Of a stretch of 64,000 nucleotides of DNA, positions 7,739 through 16,864 are shown one piece after another. The number at the start of each line of letters is the position of its first letter. Position 1 is the stretch's first letter. The notes below the pieces were generated by a model. It saw only the letters and a list, made by a program, of their open reading frames with translations, did no database searches and had not been told where the DNA came from. The stretch is from Betaproteobacteria bacterium. GTDB taxonomy: Bacteria > Pseudomonadota > Gammaproteobacteria > Burkholderiales > Usitatibacteraceae. The stretch lies in NCBI GenBank assembly GCA_016720925.1, contig JADKJR010000004.1, positions 124,001 to 188,000 of the forward strand, read 5' to 3'. A program made the translations under genes and the position numbers.

Positions 7739-7830
7739 GCCTAACGGATGCAACGCGCGTGGTCGTTCGCCCACTCGGCGCTCAAATGACATGCTCGCTT
7801 CGGTTGCACGTCGCCCCGACAGCAGTGCGC
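7739..7830 (+). other. Decayed attC remnant at the distal end of the array
   Basis: GCCTAAC at 7739-7745 is the R'' box expected for cassette 6. The following 85 bases still carry GCTCGCTTCGGTTGC and CACTCGGCGCTCAAATG segments like those of other attC interiors, but no GTTRRRY box follows before the next gene. The array therefore fades out here. The right limit is approximate. Confidence 0.5.
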
Positions 7831-7866
7831 ATCCTGCATCAATCCATAACCTGAAGACAACATTCC

Positions 7867-8247
7867 ATGCCAAGCAAGAAAATCGTTGACGCCTTCATCG
7901 CCACCGTGGTCAGCGGCAAACACGTCGAAGCTATTGAGCGCTTCTACGCGCCGCACGCAACGATGCAGGAAAACCTGAATCCACCGCGTCGAGGATTGGA
8001 AGATCTCGTCGCGAATGAGCGTGCCGCCCTGGCGCGCCAGAAGGAAATCGCCACGCGACCGGTGGATTTTTATGCCATCGACGGCGACCGCGTCGTCATT
8101 CACTGGATCTTTGATTTCACGACCCTCGATGGCAGAAGATTTGCGCTGGACGAAATCAGCTTGCAGCGGTGGGAAAACGACAAGATCGTGGCGGAGCGCT
8201 TCTACTACGATCCGGCGCAGTTTCGGGTGGCCGACCCAGTATCGTAG
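7867..8247 (+). CDS. NTF2-like / SnoaL-like family protein
   Basis: A 126-residue alpha+beta protein of the NTF2-like cone fold. KIVDAFIATVVSGKHVEAIERFYAP forms the first helices and HATMQENL the first strand; VVIHWIFDF and ISLQRWENDKIVAERFYYDP form the later strands typical of polyketide cyclase/ketosteroid isomerase relatives. The specific substrate cannot be told. It lies just past the array, and no attC follows it, so it is more likely chromosomal than a cassette. Confidence 0.8.
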   Translation: MPSKKIVDAFIATVVSGKHVEAIERFYAPHATMQENLNPPRRGLEDLVANERAALARQKEIATRPVDFYAIDGDRVVIHWIFDFTTLDGRRFALDEISLQRWENDKIVAERFYYDPAQFRVADPVS

Positions 8248-8361
8248 TGAGTGGTAGTGGGTTGGGCTCAAAAATGACGGGGCTTCCGAGTCGAGCGTCG
8301 CTTTTGCCGCCCGGTTGATACACGTCAACACGCGCCGCACCGGCAGGTCGAGAATCAGGCT

Positions 8362-9708
8362 ATGGTTAACTCTGCCCCCTCGTCAACCGCTGTTGAGCAA
8401 CGCGCCCGCGCGGTCGTCGCGTCGGTGGCGGCGCCCGATGCGCGCAAGGCCGTCAATGAGTTCCTTGCCCAGATGGGCCGAGACGTGTCGGCCCAGCTCG
8501 ATGCCTGCGTACGCTGTGGCCAATGCGCCGATGCCTGCCACTTCTATCTTGTCACGCGCGATCCGCGCTATACGCCGGTGTACAAGCTGCGCCCGCTGCT
8601 CCGCGCTTTCCAGCGTGAGCGTGCGCCGTTTTCCACGATAAAGCGGTGGCTGGGCCTGGCGCCATCCGAAGTCACGGCAGCGGAGCTCATGGAGTGGTCG
8701 GAATTGATGTACGACGGCTGCAACATGTGCGGGCGGTGCACGTTGGCTTGTCCGATGGGGCTCGATATCGCGGGCCTCGTGCGCCGCGCGCGCGAAGGGA
8801 TGTCGGCGGGCGGCTTTGCACCGGCGGATCACTACAAGGCGGCAGGGCGGGCGCTCGATAGCGGCAGCCCGATCGGCGTGGCCTGGCCGGCGCTGAGGCG
8901 CCATATCGAAATTCAGGAAACGGAAACGGGGCTGAAGATCCCGGTGGATGTCGAGGGCGCGGATTACCTGGTCATTCTTTCGTCGATCGAGATCATTGCC
9001 TTTCCGGAAACGATCGGCGCACTGGCGCGAATCTTCAAGCAGGCGAAAGTTTCCTGGACCATTCCCAGCGTCGGGTTCGAGGCGACGAATATCGGTGTGC
9101 AAATCGGTTCGCGCGATATCGCCGCGACGCTGGTTGCGCGCGTCGTCGATGTCGCGGAGCGACTGAAGGTGAAATACGTCATCAGCCCGGAGTGCGGCCA
9201 CGCCTATTCGGCGCTGCGCTGGGAGGGGCCGAATCTGCTTGGCCGGCCCTTTGCGTTCAAAGTGATACAGATAGCCGAGCTTCTCGATCAACTGGTTCGC
9301 GAGGGCCGGCTGCGTACGCGCGGCAAGGACACCCGGCACCTTACTTTCCACGACCCATGCCAGCTGGTGCGCCGTGGCGGAATCACCGAAGCGCCGCGCC
9401 GGTTGCTGGATGGCGTGAGCGAACACAATGTCGAGATGCCTTCCGCGGGCGACGCCAATTTTTGTTGCGGCGGAGGGGGCGGCGTGAGCGCAATCCACCG
9501 CGCCGAGAAACTGCGGTTTGCCGTGTTCGAACTGAAGAAGCAGCAAGTTGCCGCGACCGGTGCCGAGGCGCTGGTCACGGCATGCGCCAACTGCCGCAAT
9601 GTCCTCGAGGAAGCCATCGAGGCCCACAACATGACGCTTCCGGTGCTCGGCCTGACCGAGCTGGTCGCACAGTACCTTGAACCTGATCCGGATGTGCCTT
9701 CGCCATGA
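8362..9708 (+). CDS. DsrK/HdrD-like iron-sulfur protein
   Basis: A 448-residue cytoplasmic electron carrier. The N-terminal ferredoxin-like part has two C-x2-C-x2-C-x3-C sets, Cys49/52/55/59 and Cys120/123/126/130 (the latter followed by Pro), for two [4Fe-4S] clusters. The C-terminal half has the two CCG-type motifs (FHDPCQL near residue 330 and CCGGGGG near 370) that in HdrB/HdrD hold a special cluster acting on disulfides. Its stop overlaps the start of the DsrM-like gene by four bases, so the pair probably forms a membrane-bound quinone-linked complex. No dsrAB or hdr genes are in the window, so the partner reaction is unknown. Confidence 0.85.
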   Translation: MVNSAPSSTAVEQRARAVVASVAAPDARKAVNEFLAQMGRDVSAQLDACVRCGQCADACHFYLVTRDPRYTPVYKLRPLLRAFQRERAPFSTIKRWLGLAPSEVTAAELMEWSELMYDGCNMCGRCTLACPMGLDIAGLVRRAREGMSAGGFAPADHYKAAGRALDSGSPIGVAWPALRRHIEIQETETGLKIPVDVEGADYLVILSSIEIIAFPETIGALARIFKQAKVSWTIPSVGFEATNIGVQIGSRDIAATLVARVVDVAERLKVKYVISPECGHAYSALRWEGPNLLGRPFAFKVIQIAELLDQLVREGRLRTRGKDTRHLTFHDPCQLVRRGGITEAPRRLLDGVSEHNVEMPSAGDANFCCGGGGGVSAIHRAEKLRFAVFELKKQQVAATGAEALVTACANCRNVLEEAIEAHNMTLPVLGLTELVAQYLEPDPDVPSP

Positions 9709-10391
9709 CGGCCATGAACCTGCTTGAGTTCGCGCGTGGGCCGGCGCTGTGGTTTTCCCTTCTGGTGCTGTTCGCCGGCAGCGCGTGGCGCATCATCACC
9801 ATTTTCCGGTTTGGGACAAAGACGGACCTTTCCGAGCCGCGCAGCACAAAGTGGTTCGCCGGCGCGATGCATGGCATCTTTTCACGGATGATCCAGCGGA
9901 AAGAATTCCGGCGCTGGGGCAAATTAGGCGCGTTGAACGGCTACCTGTATCACATCGGTCTCGCGGTCATCGTGTTTGGCTTTCTGCCGCACATACTTTT
10001 CGTTGAGCGCCTCACCGGCTTCGCGTGGCCTTCGCTGCCGGGACCCGTGATCTATGTTGCTGTCGGCCCCGCCATCATTGGCTTGCTGGTGGTGATGTTT
10101 GAGCGGCTGACCGACCCGGTATTGCGATTGCTGTCGGGATTCGATGATTACTTCAGCTGGTTCGTGGTGTTCCTGCCACTGGTTACCGGCATGGGGGCGG
10201 TGACCGGCTGGGCCACTCAGGTGTCGGCAGGTGGCGCGCCCCTGTATCCACTGCCGATCGCCATCCATCTGCTTAGCGTCGAATTGCTGTTCCTGTGGCT
10301 GCCGTTCGGCAAACTGTCACATTCGTTCATGGTCTTCATCTCGCGCGGGATCACCGGTGCGGCGTTGGGACGAAAGGGCGCGGCGTTGTGA
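9705..10391 (+). CDS. DsrM/NarI-like cytochrome b membrane subunit
   Basis: A 228-residue integral membrane protein with about five or six hydrophobic helices. It resembles NarI/DsrM di-heme b-type subunits. Candidate heme ligands are the His in GYLYHIGLAVIVFGF, in AIHLLSVELLFLW and in GKLSHSFMVF. The ATG overlaps the stop of the Fe-S protein gene (ATGA), showing translational coupling. It would pass electrons between the quinone pool and the DsrK-like protein. Physiological direction is not evident. Confidence 0.85.
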   Translation: MTAMNLLEFARGPALWFSLLVLFAGSAWRIITIFRFGTKTDLSEPRSTKWFAGAMHGIFSRMIQRKEFRRWGKLGALNGYLYHIGLAVIVFGFLPHILFVERLTGFAWPSLPGPVIYVAVGPAIIGLLVVMFERLTDPVLRLLSGFDDYFSWFVVFLPLVTGMGAVTGWATQVSAGGAPLYPLPIAIHLLSVELLFLWLPFGKLSHSFMVFISRGITGAALGRKGAAL

Positions 10392-10473
10392 CGTGCGGTG
10401 AGCCGCTGAAAATTTCCGGTAGAAACCGCTTGCGCACGCTGACCCTGGCAAATATTTCCAAGATCCCGTTTTT

Positions 10474-10751
10474 CTAAAGCGAGATCAATTCACTCCACGT
10501 ATCGATGGATCGCGGCTTCGGCGGCTGCAGCGCGCGATAGTAGTTCTGAATCGCAAACATTTCGCTCAGCACGGCTGTCGAAAAACCGCTGCGATTGCCG
10601 CGGCTGTCAAACAAGAGGCTATCCAGATAGCCGTCAAGCGACCGCGCGTCCCAATGTTCGGTGATTTTTCGACGATATGCGGGAACGCCTGCTCCAACTG
10701 GTGTGGGTAAAGCTTTGGCGTGTTTAGCTGCGCGGCCAACTTGTTGTTCAT
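10474..10751 (-). pseudogene. Small conserved-looking protein gene with a one-base frameshift
   Basis: From ATG at 10751 the frame reads MNNKLAAQLNTPKLYPHQLE then AFPHIVEK. The continuation ITEHWDARSLDGYLDSLLFD and later NYYRALQPPKPRSIDTW lies in the next frame. Adding one A to the run of five A near 10671 joins them into a protein of about 92 residues with no interruption. The joined sequence looks like a small cytoplasmic protein of unknown function. The indel in a homopolymer may be a real mutation or a sequencing error. Confidence 0.6.
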
Positions 10752-10915
10752 CGTTTGCCTCCACTCGTGGACTTGAAAGATACCCGAAAGGGTTTCGATC
10801 GGAGTTTACGGCGAGCTTGGTACTTGCGATACAGCGGCGAATACTATTTGGTTTGGCCGACAGTGCGAGAGCCGTTCGAAATCCGGGCAAAAGGGAAACC
10901 GCCGTACCTGAAGCC

Positions 10916-10982
10916 GAAACGCTAGCACTGGCGCACCTTTCAGGACATAAAGACGTGGAAAGCCGCACCAGTGCTTGACTTT
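10916..10982. repeat. Dispersed intergenic palindrome, copy 2
   Basis: Left arm GAAACGCTAGCACTGGCGCA, inner CAGGACATAAAG, right arm CCGCACCAGTGCTTGACTTT. Arms pair with a few mismatches (GCGCA against CCGCACC). It fills most of the 300-bp gap (10752-11050) between two minus-strand genes; I see nothing else in that gap. Confidence 0.8.
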
Positions 10983-11050
10983 ATGAATAAATTCGCGCAA
11001 ACGCATTTGCGACCGCAGCCGCACGGCTCCAACCCAACACCCAACCCGAC

Positions 11051-11920
11051 TCAGTCGAGCATAGCATCCAGCCCCTCGGCCAATTCCGAGAGTGGCGGCA
11101 TGATGGGCATGCTTGGCGTTAGCGCGGACGAAGATTGCGCCGCCAGTGCGGGCACCCAGGCCGGCGCGAGGCCCAGCCGCTTGCCGACCTCGGCGGGATA
11201 ACTCGCGGCCAGCGCATCGTCGGTCATTGCAAGGACCTCGGCGCGCGCGCGCCATGCACCCAAATGCACGCAGGCCGCGGCCTCGGTGAACTCCTCCGCA
11301 GCCAGCGGAGCAGACATATCCCGTAGCGACAAAATAATCGGCGCCGGGAAGTTCCATATCTTCGCCAGTTCGGCCGCGACGTCGCCATGGTGGAAACCAA
11401 GTGTCTGTTTTTCCAGTTCGGCACGGCCGGCATCGAGCACATGCATTTTCTTGTCGAGGGGAGCCATCGCCGCCGGCATCCCGGCGTGCATCTGCAATTG
11501 GCCAATACCATGCATCAGCCCCACCGTAAATGCCTGGTCGGCATTGGTGCCCGCCGTTTCGGCCAGCCAGCGTGACGCGCAGGCAGTGTAGAGGTTGTAG
11601 CGCCAGAACTGCTTCAGATCCATGCCGGGAGTATTGCGAAACGCCGCCACCATGCCGTTACCAACGACCAGGTTTCTTACCATCACGAACCCGAGCATGC
11701 GTATTGCGTCGTCAACTGTGCCGATAGATCGCGATACATGGAAATAGGCGGAGTTGGCCAGCCGCAACAGCTTGGCGCTCAATGCCGGATCGGCGGTCAA
11801 CTGGCGCGCGATTTCATCGATCGAAACGTCTTCATTGCTGAAGCTTTCGATCACCTGCTGCGCGACCTTGGGGATCGTCGGCAGTTTGTTGGGCTGGTCC
11901 AGCAGGCTTTTGAGTTCCAT
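11051..11920 (-). CDS. HDOD-domain signalling protein
   Basis: Residues 10-210 form an HDOD domain: LPTIPKVAQQVIESFSNED, then LTADPALSAKLLRLANSAYF and the mid-domain helices IRMLGFVMVRNLVV. The domain resembles HD phosphohydrolases but lacks their metal ligands. It is usually found in proteins tied to cyclic di-GMP, chemotaxis or stress signalling, acting by protein contact. The C-terminal 70 residues are variable. I chose ATG 11920 because MELKSLLDQPNKLPTIP is the usual start; 11938 and 12004 are possible. It is divergent from the DUF3141 gene across a gap of about 200 bp. Confidence 0.85.
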   Translation of the reverse strand: MELKSLLDQPNKLPTIPKVAQQVIESFSNEDVSIDEIARQLTADPALSAKLLRLANSAYFHVSRSIGTVDDAIRMLGFVMVRNLVVGNGMVAAFRNTPGMDLKQFWRYNLYTACASRWLAETAGTNADQAFTVGLMHGIGQLQMHAGMPAAMAPLDKKMHVLDAGRAELEKQTLGFHHGDVAAELAKIWNFPAPIILSLRDMSAPLAAEEFTEAAACVHLGAWRARAEVLAMTDDALAASYPAEVGKRLGLAPAWVPALAAQSSSALTPSMPIMPPLSELAEGLDAMLD

Positions 11921-12117
11921 GTCTTCGCTTACCTTCATTTTTTGTTGTTTTTGTCGATATAGATTGTGACTGCATTTGATTATGGCAGATTCCATATTGT
12001 TCAAAAGGGCGTTGCGCGGGACGCGGCGTCGATCTCGTGGGCGCGAACTGCCTTCGCCGCTGCGTGGATGCTTAAATTGATTGCAGTTCCTGAAGTCTCA
12101 TTCTAAGGAGTGCCGTC

Positions 12118-14418
12118 ATGGCAATGCGTCGCAAACCGGGTCCAAAAAAAGCAACAACATCTTCCGCGGCAATGGCGCACTCCGATAGCGATGCCAACGC
12201 CTACTTTGTCGATGCCAAACAACGCACGTTCCTGTTCTGGGAAACGTTGCTCGATCGGGGCAACAACTACGTTGAACATCTCGACAAGGGCACGCCGCCG
12301 CTGCTGAAGTTCGAACATGAATTGGTGCTGGACGGGCACGATATGCCCAACCCCTGCAATTACGCGCTGCTGCGACTATTGCCGCCGGCGAGCATGCCGG
12401 TGAATTTGCAGGCGCGGCCGGTGGTGGTGGTTGATCCACGTGCCGGGCACGGGCCAGGTATCGGCGGCTTCAAGTTTGATTCCGAGGTGGGCATGGCCAT
12501 GCATGCGGGCCATACGGTCTACTTCGTTACCTTTCGCCCGCAACCGGAAGAAGGGCAAAGCCTGTTTACGGTGATGGACGCGGAAGCCCGCTTCATTGAG
12601 GAAGTCATCGCCCGCCACCCGCAATGCCGGGCACGGCCAGTCGTCATCGGTAATTGCCAGGCGGGCTGGGCGATGATGGCCTTGAACGCCGTGCGGCCCG
12701 AACTGTTCGGCCCGCTGATGGTGATGGGGGCGCCCTTGTCATACTGGGCTGGCAGCTCGACGCTGAATCCGATGCGATACGCCGGCGCCATGCTGGGCGG
12801 GTCGTGGCTATCGTCATTGACCGCGGATATGGGGGCGGACCGTTTCGATGGTGCGCACCTCGTCGATAATTTCGAGCGCCTCAATCCGGCTAACACCATG
12901 TGGAGCAAGTATTACAACTTGTGGTCGAACGTCGATACCGAATCGGGGCGGTTCCTGGAATTCGAGCGTTGGTGGGGCGGCTTTTTTCGCATGACCGGCA
13001 GCGAGATCGAGGCCATCGTCGAAAACCTGTTTGTCGGCAATCGTCTGGCGCGCGGCACGATGAAGGCCGGCGAACGCGCAATTGACTTGCGCAATATCAC
13101 CGCGCCCATCGTGGTGTTTGCCTCCTGGGGCGATAACATCACGCCGCCGCCGCAAGCGCTCAACTGGATCATCGATACCTGGGGTGATGAACGCGCCATT
13201 GCCGCGGCAGGGCGCACCATCATCTATGTGCTGCACGAGAGCGTGGGCCACCTCGGCATTTTTGTCGGTGGCGACGTCGCACGCAAGGAACATGACCAGC
13301 TCGTTACCTCGCTGGACGTCATCGAGAGCCTGCCGCCCGGCCTGTATGAAATGAAGCTGGTGGCCAAGGCCGGGATGGAGCATCAGCGCTGGGAGCAACT
13401 GGAGCCGGGCGACTACACCGTGCACTACGAGCATCGCACCATGGACGACATTCGCGCGCTCAACCCGGAGGGCCGCGACGAGGAGGCAATGTTTTCCACC
13501 ATCAGCAAAGTTTCCGATTTCAACGCAACGATGTACAAGACGTGGTTCCGACCGTGGGTGCGCATGCTCGCGACGCGGCCGATCGCGGACGCCATGGGCA
13601 AGCTGCATCCGCTGCGAATGCAGCGGCAGTTATTCTCGGACAAATTCGCGCTGGCGCCGGTTATTCGCGAGCAGGCGAAACAGGCCCGCGCCAGTCGGGT
13701 CAAGGTCAAGGAAGATCATCCGTTGCGTCAACTGGAAAAACTGATGTCGGAACAGATTACCCACAGCCTCAATCAATTCCGCGACAGGCGCAATGACCAG
13801 ACCGTGACCTTGACACGCCAGATGTACGGCCCGCAGGGACTGGGTGCGTGGTTCAAGCCCGATGGAACGGACGCCGATATCGCGCACGCCCGCGCGCAAA
13901 AGGAACTTGAACGCGCGCGAGAATCGGTCATGGCGCACATTGACGAAGGCGGCTTTGCCGAAGCTGTCTGCCGGATCGTGCTTGCCGGGATGGTGTCGAT
14001 CGGCGCATTCGAGAGACGAAGTTTTCGCCTCGCACGCCTCCTCGCGCACCTGCCCGCCAACGCGATCAGCGAAGGCACGGGTCAAACCGATTGGGTGCGG
14101 CTGCTAAAGGAACAGGCGCGCATTACTGCCGTCGCGCCGGTGGAGGCGCTCAATGCGCTTGCGCAAATGCTGCCAGATACCAGCAGCCGCGAGCACGCGC
14201 TGGCCGTGTCGGCGGCGGTAATGATGATTGAACCGACGCTGGCGCATCCGCGTTCGGAAATCATCGAGTTCCTGATCGATACGCTGGGTGTGAATCCGCA
14301 ACGCGTCATCGCAATGGCGCGTAAGCTGACTGAAGCGCTGGAACAACCATTGGCGTCCGTGGCAAAGAAGACACCTGTCGCTGTCAAACACAAGGTCCGC
14401 ACGCGCGCTGCCGCATGA
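12118..14418 (+). CDS. DUF3141 protein, PHA-synthase-like alpha/beta hydrolase
   Basis: A 766-residue protein of the DUF3141 family, whose N-terminal half resembles polyhydroxyalkanoate synthases. The nucleophile box is GNCQAG with Cys180, the Cys-type lipase box of PHA synthases instead of Ser. VVVVDPRAGHGPGIGG lies before it, and VVFASWGDNITPPPQAL and HESVGHLGIF supply candidate Asp and His. The C-terminal 300 residues are helical and family-specific. A strong ribosome site (AAGGAG) precedes the ATG. It is followed after 43 bp by a CoA-transferase gene on the same strand, pointing to acyl-CoA or hydroxyalkanoate metabolism. Activity has to my knowledge not been established. Confidence 0.85.
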   Translation: MAMRRKPGPKKATTSSAAMAHSDSDANAYFVDAKQRTFLFWETLLDRGNNYVEHLDKGTPPLLKFEHELVLDGHDMPNPCNYALLRLLPPASMPVNLQARPVVVVDPRAGHGPGIGGFKFDSEVGMAMHAGHTVYFVTFRPQPEEGQSLFTVMDAEARFIEEVIARHPQCRARPVVIGNCQAGWAMMALNAVRPELFGPLMVMGAPLSYWAGSSTLNPMRYAGAMLGGSWLSSLTADMGADRFDGAHLVDNFERLNPANTMWSKYYNLWSNVDTESGRFLEFERWWGGFFRMTGSEIEAIVENLFVGNRLARGTMKAGERAIDLRNITAPIVVFASWGDNITPPPQALNWIIDTWGDERAIAAAGRTIIYVLHESVGHLGIFVGGDVARKEHDQLVTSLDVIESLPPGLYEMKLVAKAGMEHQRWEQLEPGDYTVHYEHRTMDDIRALNPEGRDEEAMFSTISKVSDFNATMYKTWFRPWVRMLATRPIADAMGKLHPLRMQRQLFSDKFALAPVIREQAKQARASRVKVKEDHPLRQLEKLMSEQITHSLNQFRDRRNDQTVTLTRQMYGPQGLGAWFKPDGTDADIAHARAQKELERARESVMAHIDEGGFAEAVCRIVLAGMVSIGAFERRSFRLARLLAHLPANAISEGTGQTDWVRLLKEQARITAVAPVEALNALAQMLPDTSSREHALAVSAAVMMIEPTLAHPRSEIIEFLIDTLGVNPQRVIAMARKLTEALEQPLASVAKKTPVAVKHKVRTRAAA

Positions 14419-14461
14419 TTACGCCCCGCGCAATGTTTTTCAAATCATGTAAGGACGATTC

Positions 14462-16408
14462 ATGAGAAAGAAGGTTGTTTCGGCTGCCGAGGCGATTGCC
14501 ATCCTCCGGGACGGTGACACCCTGTGCTGCTCCGGGTTCGGCAGCAATGGCGTGCCGGTTGAGCTGATCCTGGCACTCGAAAAACGCTTTCTGGAAACCG
14601 GGGCGCCGACGAACCTGACGCTGCTGTTTGGGGGCGGCCCCGGCGACGGCGCCACGGGCGGCGTCAATCATCTCGGGCACGAGGGCATGCTCAAGCGCGT
14701 GATCGGCGGGCACTTTGGACTGGTCCCGCAGATCGGCAAGCTGGCGATGGCGAGCAAGATCGAGGCGTACAACCTGCCGCTGGGCGTGATTTCGCACTTG
14801 TACCGCGATATCGCCTGCGGACTGCCGGGCACCGCGTCCAAAGTGGGGCTGGGCACATTTGTCGACCCGCGCCTTGAAGGTGGCAAGATCGGCAGCAAGA
14901 CCCACGAGGATCTGGTCGAAGTGGTTCAACTTGGCGGCAAGGAACTGCTCTACTACAAGACCTTCCCGATTTCGGTGGCGTTCATTCGTGGCACAACCGC
15001 TGACCCGGAAGGCAACATTACGATGGAGCGTGAAACGCTGACGCAAGACGCGCTCGCAATTGCGACCGCGACCAAGAACAGCGGCGGCTTCGTGATCGCG
15101 CAGGTGGAGCGTATTGGCGAGCGCGGTTCGCTCAATCCGCGACGGGTGAAAGTGCCGGGAATCCTGGTTGATTGCGTGGTGGTTGCGCAGCCGGAAAATC
15201 ATCCACAGAATCTCAACGGCGCGTACAACGCCGCGTTTTCCGCCGAAGTGCGGGTGCCGCTCGATGCGTTTGCGCCCATGCCACTGGATGAACGCAAAGT
15301 GATCGCGCGGCGCGCGGCCTTTGAGCTGCTGCCCAACGCGGTGGTCAATCTTGGCATCGGCATGCCGGAAGGTGTTGCAGCGGTCGCTAATGAAGAGAAA
15401 ATTCTGAAGTACATGACGCTGACCGCCGAGCCCGGCGTGATCGGCGGCATGCCCGCATCCGGCGTGAATTTCGGTGCGGCGACCAATCCGGATGCGGTCA
15501 TCGACATGAATCAGCAATTCGATTTCTACGATGGTGGCGGGCTTGACCTTGCATGCCTCGGGCTGGCCGAATGCGATCCGTCGGGCAGTATCAACGTCAG
15601 CCGCTTCGGGCCTAAGCTGGCGGGCGCGGGCGGCTTTATCAACATCACGCAGAACAGCCACACGGTGGTGTTCGTCGGCACCTTTACCGCCGGCGGACTG
15701 AAAATAGTCATCGAAAACGGGCGGCTGAACATCCTGCAGGAAGGGCGCGCCCGCAAGTTCGTCAACCGCATCGAGCAGGTTACGTTCAGCGGCCCGTATG
15801 CGGCCAGCAGCGGCCAGAATGTCCTGTACGTCACTGAGCGCTGCGTGTTCCGGCTGACGCCGCAGGGGCTCGAGTTGATCGAAGTGGCGCCCGGCATCGA
15901 TATTGAAAAAGACATCCTCGCGCAGATGGATTTCAAGCCGATCATCAATGATCCGCAGCCGATGGACGCGCGTATCTTTCTGCCGGAACCGATGCAGCTC
16001 AAGGACGCATTGTTGTCGATCAGCCTGGTGGACCGGATGCAATATGAGCCCGCCAAGGGCACGGCCTTTTTCAACTTCGAGGGGCTGAACGTGCACAGCA
16101 GGAAGGATGTCGATGACATTGGACGTGCCGCCGACGAGCTGTGCAGGCCCATCGGCAAGAAGATCGGCGTGGTGGTCAATTACGACAATTTCCAGATCGA
16201 CGAAAGCGTTGTCGATGACTACTCGGCGATGGTGAAGCGATTGAGCGACCAGTACTACACACACGTCTCGCGGTATACCACCAGTGCCTTCATGCGCATG
16301 AAGCTTGGTGAGGCGCTGGAGAAGCGAGGATTGGCGGCGCACATCTACGAGTCGCCGCAGGAGGCAATTGATTCCGCGCGTCAGTCGGATTCCGGAAAGA
16401 TGGAATAG
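14462..16408 (+). CDS. Acyl-CoA:acetate/3-ketoacid CoA-transferase, fused alpha and beta subunits
   Basis: A 648-residue class I CoA-transferase. The alpha half begins VVSAAEAIAILRDGDTLCCSGF. The beta half holds NLGIGMPEGVAAV and the catalytic Glu323 in TAEPGVIGG, which forms the glutamyl-CoA intermediate. The last 125 residues, after IDIEKDILAQMDF, are an extra domain (FNFEGLNVHSRKDVDDIGRA, KIGVVVNYDNF) found in a subset of these enzymes. It resembles the YdiF/propionate CoA-transferase group; exact acyl substrate cannot be told. It lies directly downstream of the DUF3141 gene and probably shares its transcript. Confidence 0.88.
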   Translation: MRKKVVSAAEAIAILRDGDTLCCSGFGSNGVPVELILALEKRFLETGAPTNLTLLFGGGPGDGATGGVNHLGHEGMLKRVIGGHFGLVPQIGKLAMASKIEAYNLPLGVISHLYRDIACGLPGTASKVGLGTFVDPRLEGGKIGSKTHEDLVEVVQLGGKELLYYKTFPISVAFIRGTTADPEGNITMERETLTQDALAIATATKNSGGFVIAQVERIGERGSLNPRRVKVPGILVDCVVVAQPENHPQNLNGAYNAAFSAEVRVPLDAFAPMPLDERKVIARRAAFELLPNAVVNLGIGMPEGVAAVANEEKILKYMTLTAEPGVIGGMPASGVNFGAATNPDAVIDMNQQFDFYDGGGLDLACLGLAECDPSGSINVSRFGPKLAGAGGFINITQNSHTVVFVGTFTAGGLKIVIENGRLNILQEGRARKFVNRIEQVTFSGPYAASSGQNVLYVTERCVFRLTPQGLELIEVAPGIDIEKDILAQMDFKPIINDPQPMDARIFLPEPMQLKDALLSISLVDRMQYEPAKGTAFFNFEGLNVHSRKDVDDIGRAADELCRPIGKKIGVVVNYDNFQIDESVVDDYSAMVKRLSDQYYTHVSRYTTSAFMRMKLGEALEKRGLAAHIYESPQEAIDSARQSDSGKME

Positions 16409-16564
16409 CAGTCAGGTAAACCCTGATTCAGGCGGCGTCGCAAACATAGCACCTGAAGAAGTGGTTTCTGCAGAGTTGGCTGCAGATGGCGACCATCGCT
16501 TACGTTGACCCCGCCGGTGGACAACTGGCATTCAGGGCCAGCCGTCCCCGCGGGCGGGACTTGC

Positions 16565-16864
16565 TTACCTCCGTGCCACTTGAACCAGCCACTGGCCGTT
16601 GTCGCAGCGTTTTGCATTCACGGGCTCCGACACGAGTGAGGACTTGTCAAGTTTGCTGCTCATGGTTTCCTTGCACGCTTCGTACGCGCTATTCGCCCAA
16701 TTGCAGACAAGATCACTGCCTTCGCTGTTCAGCCGGCTTTTCCAGCAGTACATCGCGTTCGAGACCGGGTTTTGACCGGATTGCCCATTGGTGGATGTTT
16801 CGACGGACGCACAAGATGCAAGTAATCCGATAGTGACTGCGGTAATGCCTGGCAATAGCTTCAT
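16565..16864 (-). CDS. Small lipoprotein of unknown function
   Basis: ATG at 16864 gives 99 residues with a lipoprotein signal, MKLLPGITAVTIGLLASC, lipobox LASC. The start is supported by GGAGAG six bases upstream. The mature part has three further cysteines (YCWKS, LVCNW, EACKE) plus one near the end (AKRCDNGQW), compatible with two disulfides in the periplasm. No family recognised. It is convergent with the CoA-transferase gene. Confidence 0.7.
   Translation of the reverse strand: MKLLPGITAVTIGLLASCASVETSTNGQSGQNPVSNAMYCWKSRLNSEGSDLVCNWANSAYEACKETMSSKLDKSSLVSEPVNAKRCDNGQWLVQVARR

Noticed and set aside
14384..16342. A 652-codon open frame on the minus strand
   Set aside because: It is the antisense shadow of the CoA-transferase gene, which has clear family motifs. 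Long antisense frames are common in GC-rich genes.
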